Shown piece after piece: positions 30,781 to 39,754 of a DNA stretch of 64,000 nt (position 1 is the first letter of the stretch; every line of letters starts with the position of its first letter). Below the pieces are notes generated by a model. It worked only from the letters and a program-made list of their open reading frames with translations, did no database searches and was not told where the DNA came from. The stretch is from Vagococcus jeotgali (GTDB lineage: Bacteria; Bacillota; Bacilli; Lactobacillales; Vagococcaceae), in contig NZ_CP142146.1 in NCBI RefSeq assembly GCF_035918315.1, forward strand, positions 1,488,001 to 1,552,000. The letters are read 5' to 3'. The position numbers and the translations under genes were made by a program.

Positions 30781-33700
30781 TTAAGCATAATTATCAGATG
30801 TTTGTGACCTTAACCACTTATACAAATCTTTTGCAATGAATGAATAAATTGTATTGTAGTATGATTGGTCAGCGTCAAATAATTTTCCATATGCAGATTG
30901 ATTTTCAGTATATTGTTCAATAATAAAGTCTTGAAACTGTTCTTTAAACAAATTATTCTCAAACATTTCTACACTATTATTCCTTGCCATATTTACTAAT
31001 TTTGCATCTGCACTTTTTCTAAGGGTACGGTGCATTGTTTCTACTAAGACTCGGTCACCCTCAGTAAAATCTTCTGGAAAACGTTCGTTGATTCTTTGGA
31101 TAATTTCCTCCAATGTGTCATGTTTATCTGTCGGTTTAACAGTCGCATCTACAGTACCTGGATGTTCTAACATACCGCTTCCATCATCTTCTGCTATAAG
31201 CGATATTTCTCCCTGAAAGTCTTCTTGTAATTTGTAATATTCTAATTTTACTTTATCATCAATACTTATCTTTTCACGCTTTTCCTTGGGGATAAACTTA
31301 AGTAAGAAACCTGTAAAGATACTTTCCTCTAGTAAATCTTTATCAAAAGTTTGGTCAATTTGTGCAATGTAGTTATACCACTTATTAAAATTACGTAATG
31401 TCACCCTAAAATCATATTTCACATCTTCTTCTAGTTCCTCATAGCGACCCAGTATTGGTTTGAATAAGCTGGATAATCTACCAAGTAATCGTTCGTCTTG
31501 TTTATTACCTGCTTGTTCATTTATTTTCATTACTTGTTTAATGTCGTCATCATTATAAACATAAAACTTTCTTAATTTACTTTGTGTATCATAAATAAGG
31601 TTAATATTAATTTCTTCTTTTAACGTTGTCGCTTCATAGAAAGGTTGGAAAGCTTCAAATATTTCTTCTTCTGTATTGACAAAGTCTAAAACAAAAGTAT
31701 CTTTTTTACCTGGCATGGTTCGATTTAAGCGTGATAAAGTTTGGACAGCTTTCACACCACGCAATTTCTTATCGACAAACATCGTGTGAAGTAATGGTTC
31801 ATCAAAGCCTGTTTGATATTTTTCAGCAACAATGAGCAAATTAAAGTCATCACTATGAAACGTTTCTTTCAATTGATTTTCTTGAACACGTTCTCCAGAC
31901 TTTGTGATATTTAGTTTAGGTTCCGTATATTCTTCGCCATCATCATTAACTGTCCCTGAAAAAGCAACAAGGACATCTAAATCTTCATAACCCTTTTCTT
32001 CAATATATTGCTTAAATTCCTTCATATAGCGGACAGCATGTAATCTGGATGATGTGACTATCATTGCTTTTGCACGTCCATTTATCGCTTTTTTGGTTAC
32101 CTCTCTAAACTGTTCAATAATAATTTCTGTTTTCTGCCTTAATACCCATGGATGGAAGGACTGATATCTAGCAATCGCTCGGACAGCTTCCGTTTTTGGT
32201 AGTTCTGGATTTTCCTCTATTTCTTTTGCAATACGATAGGAAGCCTTATAAGTCATATAGTTGTTTAAAACATCTAAAATAAACCCTTCTTCTATCGCTT
32301 GACGCATGGAGTAAATGTGAAAAGGTCGATAGCTACCGTCTTTTTGCCTTGTCCCAAACATTTCAATCGTCTTTTCTTTTGGTGTCGCTGTAAAGGCAAA
32401 GAAGCTCAAATTGTTATGCTGACCTTGCGAAAGTAGTGTTTTCACAAGTTGATCTTGATCATCTAAAGATTGGTTTTCAATTTCTTCTTTGATTTCTTGG
32501 TATTCCTTTAAAGATGCTTCTTTATCTGCTAATGCTTGCTTTAACTTTTGCGCACTTGAACCTGTTTGAGATGAATGAGCTTCATCAACAATGATGGCAA
32601 AATTTCGTCCCGCTACACTATCTATCTCATCGTAAATGACAGGGAATTTTTGCAAGGTTGTAATAATAATCTTTTTTCTATCATTTATCGCATCTTTTAA
32701 ATGTTGGGACGTTTTATTATCACCGATTGTTTCAACTTGCCCTGTCGTATGTTCAAAACTAAGTAATGTATCTTGTAACTGCCTATCTAAGACAGTTCGG
32801 TCTGTCACGATAATGATAGAGCTATAGATCGGCTTATCCTCTAGATTATGTAAAGAAGCCAAATGATAAGCTAGCCAGGCGATACTATTAGATTTTCCTG
32901 ACCCTGCTGAATGTTGAATTAAATAATTTTTTCCAGAGCCATATTCCTTTGTGTCTGCAACTAACTTTTTCACGACATCTAGCTGGTGATAACGTGGGAA
33001 GATAAGAATATTCTTCTTCACTTCTAGGTTCATAAACCGTTCAATAATATCCATGAGTTGATTGCGCTTTAAGACTTCTTCCCATAAATAGGCAGTTGGA
33101 TAACCTTCAGGATTAGCTGGATTTCCTGCACCACCAACATTTCCTGGACCATTGGAGCCTTGGTTAAATGGAAGAAAGTATGTCTTATTTCTAGCTAGTT
33201 TCGTTGTCATAAAGACATCATAATGATCTACTGCAAAATATACGAGAAAGCGAGTGTTAAACTGAAAAACAAGTTCTCTTGGGTCACGATTTTGTTCAAA
33301 TTGCAGTTTCGCGTGTTCAACACTTTGACCTGTATATTGATTTTTAAGCTCTAAGGCAACAAGTGGTATCCCATTTACAGCGAGTACCATGTCAATCGAG
33401 TTACGATTGTTTGCACTATAATAAAACTGGCGAATACAGTGAAAACGATTGGCTTCATATAATTCCAAGTTATCATAACTGATGGAAGAAACCGGACGGA
33501 AATAAATGACACGAAAGTGTACCCCACGGTCACGAATGCCCTTGCGTAGAACGTGTAGTAGACCATGTGTGGTTACTTCTTCATTAAAACGCCTTACAAA
33601 ACGATCTACCGCAGCTTCTTTATAAATAGAAACATACCGCTTCCAAGCACGTGGTTGGGTTTCTTGAATGAAATCAATCAAGACACTAGCATCCATTCCG

Positions 33701-33810
33701 ATAGAAGGATCATAGTTGGTATCGGCAAAAGACACAGACTGCCAACCGCCTACATTCGTTAGCACAGTTTCAATATCTTGCTCAAAGCGAATTTCCTTTT
33801 TCTCAAGCAT
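30781..33810 (-). CDS. hsdR: Type I restriction enzyme, R (helicase-nuclease) subunit
   Basis: 1,009 residues, full length. The N-terminal endonuclease domain has the PD-(D/E)xK-like VALELKNQYTGQS near residue 150. Helicase motifs follow: Walker A HSAGSGKSNSIAW near 294, DEAH in IIVDEAHSSQTG near 410, TATP in FAFTATPKEKT near 474 and a motif VI region TLSRLNRTMPG near 690. It translocates DNA and cuts unmethylated DNA with HsdM and HsdS. Last gene of the hsdM-hsdS-hsdR operon; intact. Confidence 0.96.
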   Translation of the reverse strand: MLEKKEIRFEQDIETVLTNVGGWQSVSFADTNYDPSIGMDASVLIDFIQETQPRAWKRYVSIYKEAAVDRFVRRFNEEVTTHGLLHVLRKGIRDRGVHFRVIYFRPVSSISYDNLELYEANRFHCIRQFYYSANNRNSIDMVLAVNGIPLVALELKNQYTGQSVEHAKLQFEQNRDPRELVFQFNTRFLVYFAVDHYDVFMTTKLARNKTYFLPFNQGSNGPGNVGGAGNPANPEGYPTAYLWEEVLKRNQLMDIIERFMNLEVKKNILIFPRYHQLDVVKKLVADTKEYGSGKNYLIQHSAGSGKSNSIAWLAYHLASLHNLEDKPIYSSIIIVTDRTVLDRQLQDTLLSFEHTTGQVETIGDNKTSQHLKDAINDRKKIIITTLQKFPVIYDEIDSVAGRNFAIIVDEAHSSQTGSSAQKLKQALADKEASLKEYQEIKEEIENQSLDDQDQLVKTLLSQGQHNNLSFFAFTATPKEKTIEMFGTRQKDGSYRPFHIYSMRQAIEEGFILDVLNNYMTYKASYRIAKEIEENPELPKTEAVRAIARYQSFHPWVLRQKTEIIIEQFREVTKKAINGRAKAMIVTSSRLHAVRYMKEFKQYIEEKGYEDLDVLVAFSGTVNDDGEEYTEPKLNITKSGERVQENQLKETFHSDDFNLLIVAEKYQTGFDEPLLHTMFVDKKLRGVKAVQTLSRLNRTMPGKKDTFVLDFVNTEEEIFEAFQPFYEATTLKEEININLIYDTQSKLRKFYVYNDDDIKQVMKINEQAGNKQDERLLGRLSSLFKPILGRYEELEEDVKYDFRVTLRNFNKWYNYIAQIDQTFDKDLLEESIFTGFLLKFIPKEKREKISIDDKVKLEYYKLQEDFQGEISLIAEDDGSGMLEHPGTVDATVKPTDKHDTLEEIIQRINERFPEDFTEGDRVLVETMHRTLRKSADAKLVNMARNNSVEMFENNLFKEQFQDFIIEQYTENQSAYGKLFDADQSYYNTIYSFIAKDLYKWLRSQTSDNYA

Positions 33811-33824
33811 GAAGTTAACCTCCT

Positions 33825-35111
33825 TTACACTTCTTTTTTCCCTGTTACATATTCATAGATTAAGGACTTCTTATAATCTTCAAGTTCCTTAATTACTTTT
33901 GTTTTATCTTCAATCAATTTATCGATATGAGACGTTTGTTCGTCTAAGTAGGAGACGATTTGGCGTTGTTCTTCTATTGTTGATGGAACAATCATATTTA
34001 TCTTTTTTAAATCATCTAATTTAAAACGATATACTTTTAAACCAGTAGAATACTGATTTAATTCTAAATTAAAATAAGTAGTAGCATAATATAAAAACTT
34101 GTCGAAAAGAACTTTCTTATTAGGCTTTAAACACAACTGTTCTCCGCCTAGTAAACCAATATCTTTTCTATTATAAAAACATGAATGACCTAGGTCTTCC
34201 ATTGTTTCAGATGTTGAAACCAGAATAGTGTCACCTTTTTGAACTACCTGATCTTCTTTATAAAACTTTCCATCTACATATAATTGATACTTCTCATCTA
34301 GCACATTTAGCTTGTATACTTGACCATATTGTACAGCTACATAGTCTCCCGTGTTTTTCATATCAACTTTTTGAAATCCTGAGTTACCTCGAACGATTGT
34401 GGTGATTCTATTTGGTCGAGTAATTAACCAATGCTTCGGTGTCTCCCCAACCCACTCAATCCCACTATCTTTCATTTCCACATTCGGGTCTAAGCCTTTT
34501 GTCACTGCTTCTGTGATAAGTGATTGTTTGTATTTTTTTAGTTCTTCGATGGATTGTTGGGTTTCAGTTATTAATACCCCAATTTTTTTTGTTTTACTGT
34601 TCAATGCAGTCACTATTATATTTTGTTTTTTTAATGATGGGAATGAAATTACATCGTTTTTCATTTTAAAGGAATCTACATGGGGTATTCCCATTCCAAT
34701 TGAACTAGACTTTAGTTCTATCTCATAAAACTTTAAAAAATAAAATAAATAATCTTTATCCACTATAGGATTGATTGTGTTTCTTAGTATAATAGCAGAC
34801 GTTGAAGATATAACGCCTTTGATTCTTAACCTATAAAATTCTCCTGCATTCGCCCCATCCCATAGAACACATATATCATTTTTTTCACCCAAAACCCCAT
34901 CTCTACTATTTGCATATTGATATTTATTTAAGTTATTTCTTTGAACATCCATGGATACGTATGGATACAAATCTTCTTTTGGTTCATTATATAGATTGGG
35001 TTTTTTACCTTTTTGATAATCAAATATATACTTGAATTTAACTTTCTCCCAATCCTCTGGTATTTCCCCAATCCACTCAATTCCACTGTCTTTCATTTTC
35101 CTAGTCAACAT
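33825..35111 (-). CDS. hsdS: Type I restriction enzyme, S (specificity) subunit
   Basis: Two target-recognition domains, each introduced by a near-identical segment (MKDSGIEWIGEIPEDW at the start and MKDSGIEWVGETPKHW near residue 214) and each followed by a conserved helix (QQSIEELKKYKQSLI; LIEDKTKVIKELEDYKKSLI). The ATG at 35111 is preferred: GGAAGG lies 9 nt before it. It overlaps the hsdM stop. The TRDs define the recognised sequence, which cannot be predicted here. No partial or inverted second hsdS is nearby, so no phase-variable shuffling is evident. Confidence 0.92.
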   Translation of the reverse strand: MLTRKMKDSGIEWIGEIPEDWEKVKFKYIFDYQKGKKPNLYNEPKEDLYPYVSMDVQRNNLNKYQYANSRDGVLGEKNDICVLWDGANAGEFYRLRIKGVISSTSAIILRNTINPIVDKDYLFYFLKFYEIELKSSSIGMGIPHVDSFKMKNDVISFPSLKKQNIIVTALNSKTKKIGVLITETQQSIEELKKYKQSLITEAVTKGLDPNVEMKDSGIEWVGETPKHWLITRPNRITTIVRGNSGFQKVDMKNTGDYVAVQYGQVYKLNVLDEKYQLYVDGKFYKEDQVVQKGDTILVSTSETMEDLGHSCFYNRKDIGLLGGEQLCLKPNKKVLFDKFLYYATTYFNLELNQYSTGLKVYRFKLDDLKKINMIVPSTIEEQRQIVSYLDEQTSHIDKLIEDKTKVIKELEDYKKSLIYEYVTGKKEV

Positions 35112-36888
35112 TCTCCACATCCTTCCCTGATAGTGCTTGGAAGTTTGCTACGATGGATTCTTCTAATTCTTTTATTCGTTCAGCAATGACTTCTGAGGCT
35201 TCTGGTGCTGTGTACTTATAGAAAAGTCGCGTAAAGGGAATTTCATAGCCAATTTTGTCTTTTGAGCGATCCATCCAGGCATCTGGGTTGAATGGTAATA
35301 CTTCTCTCTCAAAATACGCATCTATATCTTCTTTTAAAGGAATGTCTTCTGTATCACGTAATTTCGGATCAGGTTTTGGGTCCCCGTTCTTTTTACGTTC
35401 GATTTCTCCATTTTCATCTTTCAACGGACTTTCGACAGTCACACGTGTAAAACCAAATTCTTCATTATCAAAGATTTTCGATTCAACGACACGTTCACCT
35501 AAGTAATATTCGTCATTAGTAAACTCTCCGTAAGCCTTGACAATCATATCACGACATTCTTCCGAAATATCAACACGCTTTTCACCAATGTTCTTCCTAC
35601 GCTTTTCAAACATCTTTGATGCATCAATGAGCTGCACTTTTCCTTGACGTTCGGCAGATTTATTTTTCGTTACGATCCATATGTATGTTGAAATACCTGT
35701 GTTGTAAAATAAATCATTTGGCAATTGAACAATCGCTTCCAACCAATCATTTTCAATCACATACTGGCGGATTAAACTTTCACCTGCTCCTGGATTACCA
35801 GAAAACAATGCCGATCCGTTATGAATGATTGCCATTCTACCAGTCTCTTTTAACTTTGAAATCCCGTTTAACTGAAACAATAATTGCCCATCACTGATTC
35901 TTGGTAGTCCAACCCCAAATCGCCCATTTTCACCAAGTTCATGTTCAGCCTTTACAGCATTTTGGTCCCCTTTCCAATCAATCCCAAATGGCGGGTTAGA
36001 AATACAATAGTCAAAAGTATAGCCTTCAAAGCCATCTTTGGATAAGGTACTGCCTAATGCCATATTGTCTGGGTTTCCTCCACGAATCATCGTATCAGCC
36101 TTTGCGATTGCGTATGTTTCAGGGTTTAATTCTTGACCAAAGGTGGCAACTTCTGCACTTTCATTCATCTCATGAATTCGTTCTGTTATAGCTGACAACA
36201 TTTGTGATGTACCCATCGTTTGGTCATAAACCGTCTTCACCACATCTTTACCTGTTAAAGTATCCTGATCTTCAACTAAGAGTAAATCTGTCATTAAATA
36301 AATAATATCCCTGCTCGTAAAGTGTGCCCCAGCTTCCTCGTTATAACTTTCTGAGAATTTTCTTACAAGCTCTTCAAACACATATCCCATATCCGTACTC
36401 GTCATTTTATCTGGTCCTAGATCAACTTCTTTTTTACTAAATTCCTGGATGACATAAAAGAGGCGATCGTTTTCTGCTAAATTACTAATCTCTAAATCGA
36501 ATTTAAAGTTAGCTAGAATATCCTGCATATTTTCTGAAAAGCCATTTAAATAGGCTCTAAAGTTTGTTTCAATATTTGCTGGATCTGCAAGTAATGTTTC
36601 GAAGGTATAAAGATTCGTATTATAAAATGAATAGCCAGAAGCGTTCGTCAACATTTTATTCCGCATGGTGTCATTCATATTTTCTGTTTTCTTTGCGACA
36701 TCTAATACAGCATCACGAGTTGGTTTTAATGTATCATGTAATCGTTTGATTACTGTCATTGGTAAAATTACCTTACCGTATTCATGAGGCTTATAAAGTC
36801 CGCGTAAAATATCCGCAACACTCCAGATTAAGTTTGCTTGTCTTTGTACATTAATTGATGTTTGTAAGTTTCGATTAAATTCATTCAT
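35101..36888 (-). CDS. hsdM: Type I restriction enzyme, M (N6-adenine methyltransferase) subunit
   Basis: 595 residues. An N-terminal helical HsdM domain precedes the methyltransferase fold: GAHFTSRDIIYLMTDLLL, the SAM site VYDQTMGTSQMLSA near residue 213 and the catalytic NPPFG near 287. It protects host DNA and, with HsdS, forms the modification enzyme. It starts 12 nt after the small HTH gene. Confidence 0.95.
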   Translation of the reverse strand: MNEFNRNLQTSINVQRQANLIWSVADILRGLYKPHEYGKVILPMTVIKRLHDTLKPTRDAVLDVAKKTENMNDTMRNKMLTNASGYSFYNTNLYTFETLLADPANIETNFRAYLNGFSENMQDILANFKFDLEISNLAENDRLFYVIQEFSKKEVDLGPDKMTSTDMGYVFEELVRKFSESYNEEAGAHFTSRDIIYLMTDLLLVEDQDTLTGKDVVKTVYDQTMGTSQMLSAITERIHEMNESAEVATFGQELNPETYAIAKADTMIRGGNPDNMALGSTLSKDGFEGYTFDYCISNPPFGIDWKGDQNAVKAEHELGENGRFGVGLPRISDGQLLFQLNGISKLKETGRMAIIHNGSALFSGNPGAGESLIRQYVIENDWLEAIVQLPNDLFYNTGISTYIWIVTKNKSAERQGKVQLIDASKMFEKRRKNIGEKRVDISEECRDMIVKAYGEFTNDEYYLGERVVESKIFDNEEFGFTRVTVESPLKDENGEIERKKNGDPKPDPKLRDTEDIPLKEDIDAYFEREVLPFNPDAWMDRSKDKIGYEIPFTRLFYKYTAPEASEVIAERIKELEESIVANFQALSGKDVENVD

Positions 36889-36899
36889 TTTGTTCGCTC

Positions 36900-37100
36900 C
36901 TATTTCTCAAATTCTAAAATATCATGGACACGACAATCCAAAGTCGTGCATATTTTTTCAATACTCTCGAGTGATATGTATTCATTTCTTCTCATTCGGG
37001 TTGTAATATTTCCCGAATAACCCGCTTGTTTTTCTAATTCTCTTGTCGTCATATTTCGTTTATCTAATAAGTGAAATAACTTTTCATAACGTACACCCAT
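36900..37100 (-). CDS. XRE/Cro-type regulator of the RM operon
   Basis: 66 residues, essentially one helix-turn-helix: LFHLLDKRNMTTRELEKQAGYSGNITTRMRRNEY with ISLESIEKICTTLDC. First gene of the hsd operon, with a GGAGG Shine-Dalgarno. Its size and place suggest a controller-type regulator that times restriction expression; a TCACG/CGTGA palindrome upstream is a candidate operator. Confidence 0.85.
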   Translation of the reverse strand: MGVRYEKLFHLLDKRNMTTRELEKQAGYSGNITTRMRRNEYISLESIEKICTTLDCRVHDILEFEK

Positions 37101-37151
37101 TTCACTTCCTCCTTATCTTGAACGACTTCTTTCTACCTATCTATCATCATA

Positions 37152-37165
37152 TCACGAAGACGTGA
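37152..37165 (-). promoter_or_regulatory. Palindrome upstream of the RM operon
   Basis: A perfect inverted repeat, TCACG-AAGA-CGTGA, lies about 50 bp before the XRE start. On the minus strand a weak promoter (TCGACA, 16 nt, TATAGT) lies further upstream, so the site would be in the leader. Candidate operator only. Confidence 0.4.
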
Positions 37166-37320
37166 AGCAGTCACTTGAAACTATAAATATTCGTCTATTT
37201 TTGTCGATTTAAATAGATTTAATTTTCCTTTTTTAAAAAGGGGTTCCAATTGGTCGAATTCTTCGCTTATAGGTGAGGGACATATTTACAACTGTGAAAT
37301 TTGTCGGATAGTTCATAAGT

Positions 37321-37612
37321 GAAAAGACAGATACATTACCACAGTTCTTAGAAGTCTTTATGAAGCGTTCGTCTACTGTAAGACAGAATGATTTAGATGA
37401 AGTGGTGTCGTATTTATCCGATGAATCAATTATTGAAAAAGCATACAGAAATCAGTACAATCAGTCCTGAATTAATCAGAGACTTTGTCGATAAAATTAT
37501 CGTTTATCAAGTTGAGAAAGTACATGGTAAACAAGAACAACGTATTAAAATCTACTACAACTGTATCGGAGCAATTGAAATAGAACCAAATGTAAAGATG
37601 GAGACCAGTTGA
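37321..37612 (+). pseudogene. Debris of a large serine recombinase (DUF4368-like tail)
   Basis: Frame at 37397-37612: ISPELIRDFVDKIIVYQVEK and QEQRIKIYYNCIGAIEI match the C-terminal DUF4368 tail of conjugative-element serine recombinases. The preceding frame (37321-37470, FLEVFMKRSSTVRQND to KAYRNQYNQS) is open without a start and I do not recognise it. No catalytic domain remains. It suggests that the hsd locus arrived on a now-lost integrative element. Confidence 0.6.
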
Positions 37613-37614
37613 TT

Positions 37615-37745
37615 GGAACGTAAGGTGGCGACTCCTGCGGAAAAAGCATGAGTCTTGAGGCCCCGCAGGAAGTGAACTTCTTCCAAGGAGGCTCATGCCA
37701 TGCCCTGAGGAAAGCGTCCACCTGAAGGGCAAATCAACGGAGTAA
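37615..37745 (+). repeat. GC-rich structured repeat with interlocking stems
   Basis: About 130 bp at well over 50% G+C. Complementary pairs: TCCTGCGG 37633-37640 with CCGCAGGA 37663-37670; CATGAG (in that loop) 37647-37652 with CTCATG 37692-37697; GCCCT 37702-37706 with AGGGC 37726-37730; AGGTGG 37623-37628 with CCACCT 37718-37723. The last three cross one another or the first, giving a pseudoknot-like plan. Similar GC-rich repeats are common in Bacillus-type genomes, from memory. Confidence 0.6.
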
Positions 37746-37756
37746 GAAGGCAAGAC

Positions 37757-37796
37757 AAAAGGCATAGCCGTGAATCTTACGACTATGCCTTTTTTA
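37757..37796 (+). terminator. Strong terminator, probably bidirectional
   Basis: An 11-bp perfect stem, AAAAGGCATAG with its complement (37757-37767 and 37783-37793), ends in a T-run. Confidence 0.8.
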
Positions 37797-37821
37797 AAAA
37801 ACTATTCATCACTATCAGCAC

Positions 37822-37859
37822 CACCCTAAAGTTAGATTTTTTAGTCTAACTTTAGGGTG
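37822..37859. repeat. 15-bp perfect inverted repeat
   Basis: CACCCTAAAGTTAGA (37822-37836) and its exact complement (37845-37859) flank TTTTTTAG. No T-run follows the stem. The minus strand reads TGTAGTGTCACCCTAAAG outward, which resembles an IS150-type IS end, so this may be an emptied element (two ends, no interior) or a terminator for the adjacent malR. Confidence 0.55.
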
Positions 37860-37889
37860 ACACTACATTTTGCCTTGTGTTTGTTCTAC

Positions 37890-38900
37890 TTACTTATAGG
37901 AAATAACTGTCTCACGCTCAATCAGCCGGTGAGGTATAATGATACGTTTCTTAACACTATCAGTTTTTTTTAATTGCTCTAAAAACTCTTGTAGCGCCAA
38001 GTGTCCTAATTCTTTGCTATTGACATCAATTGACGTAATGTAGGGATGAATCAATGTTGAAAAAATTGAATTATTAAAACTTATGACTGAGATATCATCA
38101 GGTACCAACCAATCATTGAGCTGAATAAATTGAATCAACCTTAAAGCAAACATATCATCAATCGCAATACAAGCACTCACTTGACTACTAGTTATTTTAT
38201 CTTTTAGAGCTAAAAAATCACTTGCTTCTTTTAAAACACTATAGTCTAGTACTTTTAAATTCTGTTCTCCAAGACATCTTCTATACCCAAAATAACGCTC
38301 TTTAAAGAAATTCTCGTTTTCAGTATTAGTAACAAACAGAACATTTGAATGTCCTTTATCAATCAAATATTGAGTCGCTGTTCTTCCTAATATTTGATTA
38401 TCATTATCCACACAACTTGCTTCATTATGATATTTATATGGCTGTCCGATAATTGTAAAGGGAACGCGTTGATCAACTAAGTAATCTAGCACTTGATCGT
38501 CTTCACGAACATATAACAAAATAAACCCATCTACCCGTTTTTGTCTATACATCAATTGTACATTTTTCAATAATTCTTCCTGGTTTTCTCCAGTAGCTAA
38601 GGAAACCGTCATTTGATGATGACTAGCTTCTTCATTAATAGCTGAAATAACTTCCAAATAAAAAGGGTTACTTTCTTTATCTTTTGTACCTAAGGCAGGT
38701 AGAATAACCCCAACAGCATTAGATAAGTTACTGGCCAAGTTTCTTGCAGCAACATTTGGTACATAACCTAATTTATCCATCGCTTTTCTGACTCTTTCTT
38801 TTGTCTCCTCAGAAATACTCGGGTGGTCTTTTAATGTCCTTGATACCGTTGACGGAGCAACGCCAACTTCTCTTGCAACATCCTTGATTGTCACACTCAT
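37890..38900 (-). CDS. malR: LacI-family maltose regulator, MalR type
   Basis: N-terminal HTH SVTIKDVAREVGVAPSTVSRT, hinge NVAARNLASNLSNAVG, and a ligand-binding domain with two lobes; 336 residues. It ends the leftward malT-mapP-malR run, and operator-like CGCAA-N-CGTT-N-C sequences flank the divergent malT and malP promoters. In E. faecalis MalR controls the same set of genes. Confidence 0.85.
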   Translation of the reverse strand: MSVTIKDVAREVGVAPSTVSRTLKDHPSISEETKERVRKAMDKLGYVPNVAARNLASNLSNAVGVILPALGTKDKESNPFYLEVISAINEEASHHQMTVSLATGENQEELLKNVQLMYRQKRVDGFILLYVREDDQVLDYLVDQRVPFTIIGQPYKYHNEASCVDNDNQILGRTATQYLIDKGHSNVLFVTNTENENFFKERYFGYRRCLGEQNLKVLDYSVLKEASDFLALKDKITSSQVSACIAIDDMFALRLIQFIQLNDWLVPDDISVISFNNSIFSTLIHPYITSIDVNSKELGHLALQEFLEQLKKTDSVKKRIIIPHRLIERETVISYK

Positions 38901-38920
38901 ATTTTCACCTCAATATATGC

Positions 38921-39739
38921 TTAGCATACTTCAACTAACACACCAAAATGGTCACTTACAATAGGTGTACCCACTCCGTCAAAAACAACTTTTGAAGAAG
39001 CAACAGGAACCATTTTATTCACCCAGATATAATCAACTCGTAAGTTATCTTGACTGTTTTTCCAACCATCAATATTAGGCGGGATAGTATAATCACCCAA
39101 TTTTTGATGTGCCAAAGAATATGTATCATAAAAATCTCTTCTGATTAAATCATACCCTTCATCGCTAATATTAGCAGGATTGTTAAAGTCCCCTAATAAT
39201 ACCACATTTGCTTCACTTAAAGGTAATGATTTTAACAAGTTATCCCATTCATACTTAAAGCCTGTGTTATCTTTTTGCCACCAAGAAAAATGACAACTAA
39301 CAAAACAGTATTCCCTAGATGCGATAGTTTGTCGTCCTAGTAAAACTTTACGCCTTCTATAATCCACTATATCAAACTCTTCAGATATTAAAAGGGAGCT
39401 TGTTTCCATTTTTTCTTTTGACAACAAGCAAATTCCCTCATCATATTTACCATAACCAATATGACACATACTCCATGACCAGTAATAATCACATCCAAGA
39501 TCCTTAAGCAAAGTAACCAACACTAACCCAGCATTATCTTCTTTAATAGTAACCTCCTCATTTTTTGGTGAAATAAAATGAAGAGGGTCGTTAACGACAT
39601 CAGCCCCAATAGACTGGTTAACTTCTTGTAAGGCAATCACATCAATATTTTCTTTTAAAATAAAGGCTGCAATTTCTTCAAATTTTGTTAGTTGATTTTC
39701 TTCCATCCAACTATGAATATTTAACGTCAGGTACTTCAT
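38921..39739 (-). CDS. mapP: Endonuclease/exonuclease/phosphatase-fold enzyme, probable maltose-6'-phosphate phosphatase
   Basis: 272 residues of the EEP fold: IDVIALQEVNQSIG (metal-binding Glu near residue 40), VSCHFSWW, VVLLGDFNNPA (GDFN near 179), YIWVNK and the terminal SDHFGVLVEV. Alone this fold could be a nuclease or phosphatase, but it lies 15 nt after a maltose-type PTS gene and before malR. In E. faecalis the EEP-family MapP in this setting dephosphorylates maltose-6'-phosphate to maltose, which maltose phosphorylase then splits. The assignment rests on context. Confidence 0.8.
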   Translation of the reverse strand: MKYLTLNIHSWMEENQLTKFEEIAAFILKENIDVIALQEVNQSIGADVVNDPLHFISPKNEEVTIKEDNAGLVLVTLLKDLGCDYYWSWSMCHIGYGKYDEGICLLSKEKMETSSLLISEEFDIVDYRRRKVLLGRQTIASREYCFVSCHFSWWQKDNTGFKYEWDNLLKSLPLSEANVVLLGDFNNPANISDEGYDLIRRDFYDTYSLAHQKLGDYTIPPNIDGWKNSQDNLRVDYIWVNKMVPVASSKVVFDGVGTPIVSDHFGVLVEVC

Positions 39740-39754
39740 TTTCCCTTGTCTCCT

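Noticed and set aside
33825-35111. Possible phase-variable hsdS cassette
   Set aside because: Only one hsdS, no recombinase intact nearby, no inverted partial copy; the internal repeat is the normal two-TRD architecture.
37472-37765. 97-codon open frame on the minus strand
   Set aside because: It reads antisense through recombinase debris and the GC-rich repeat, with no family resemblance.
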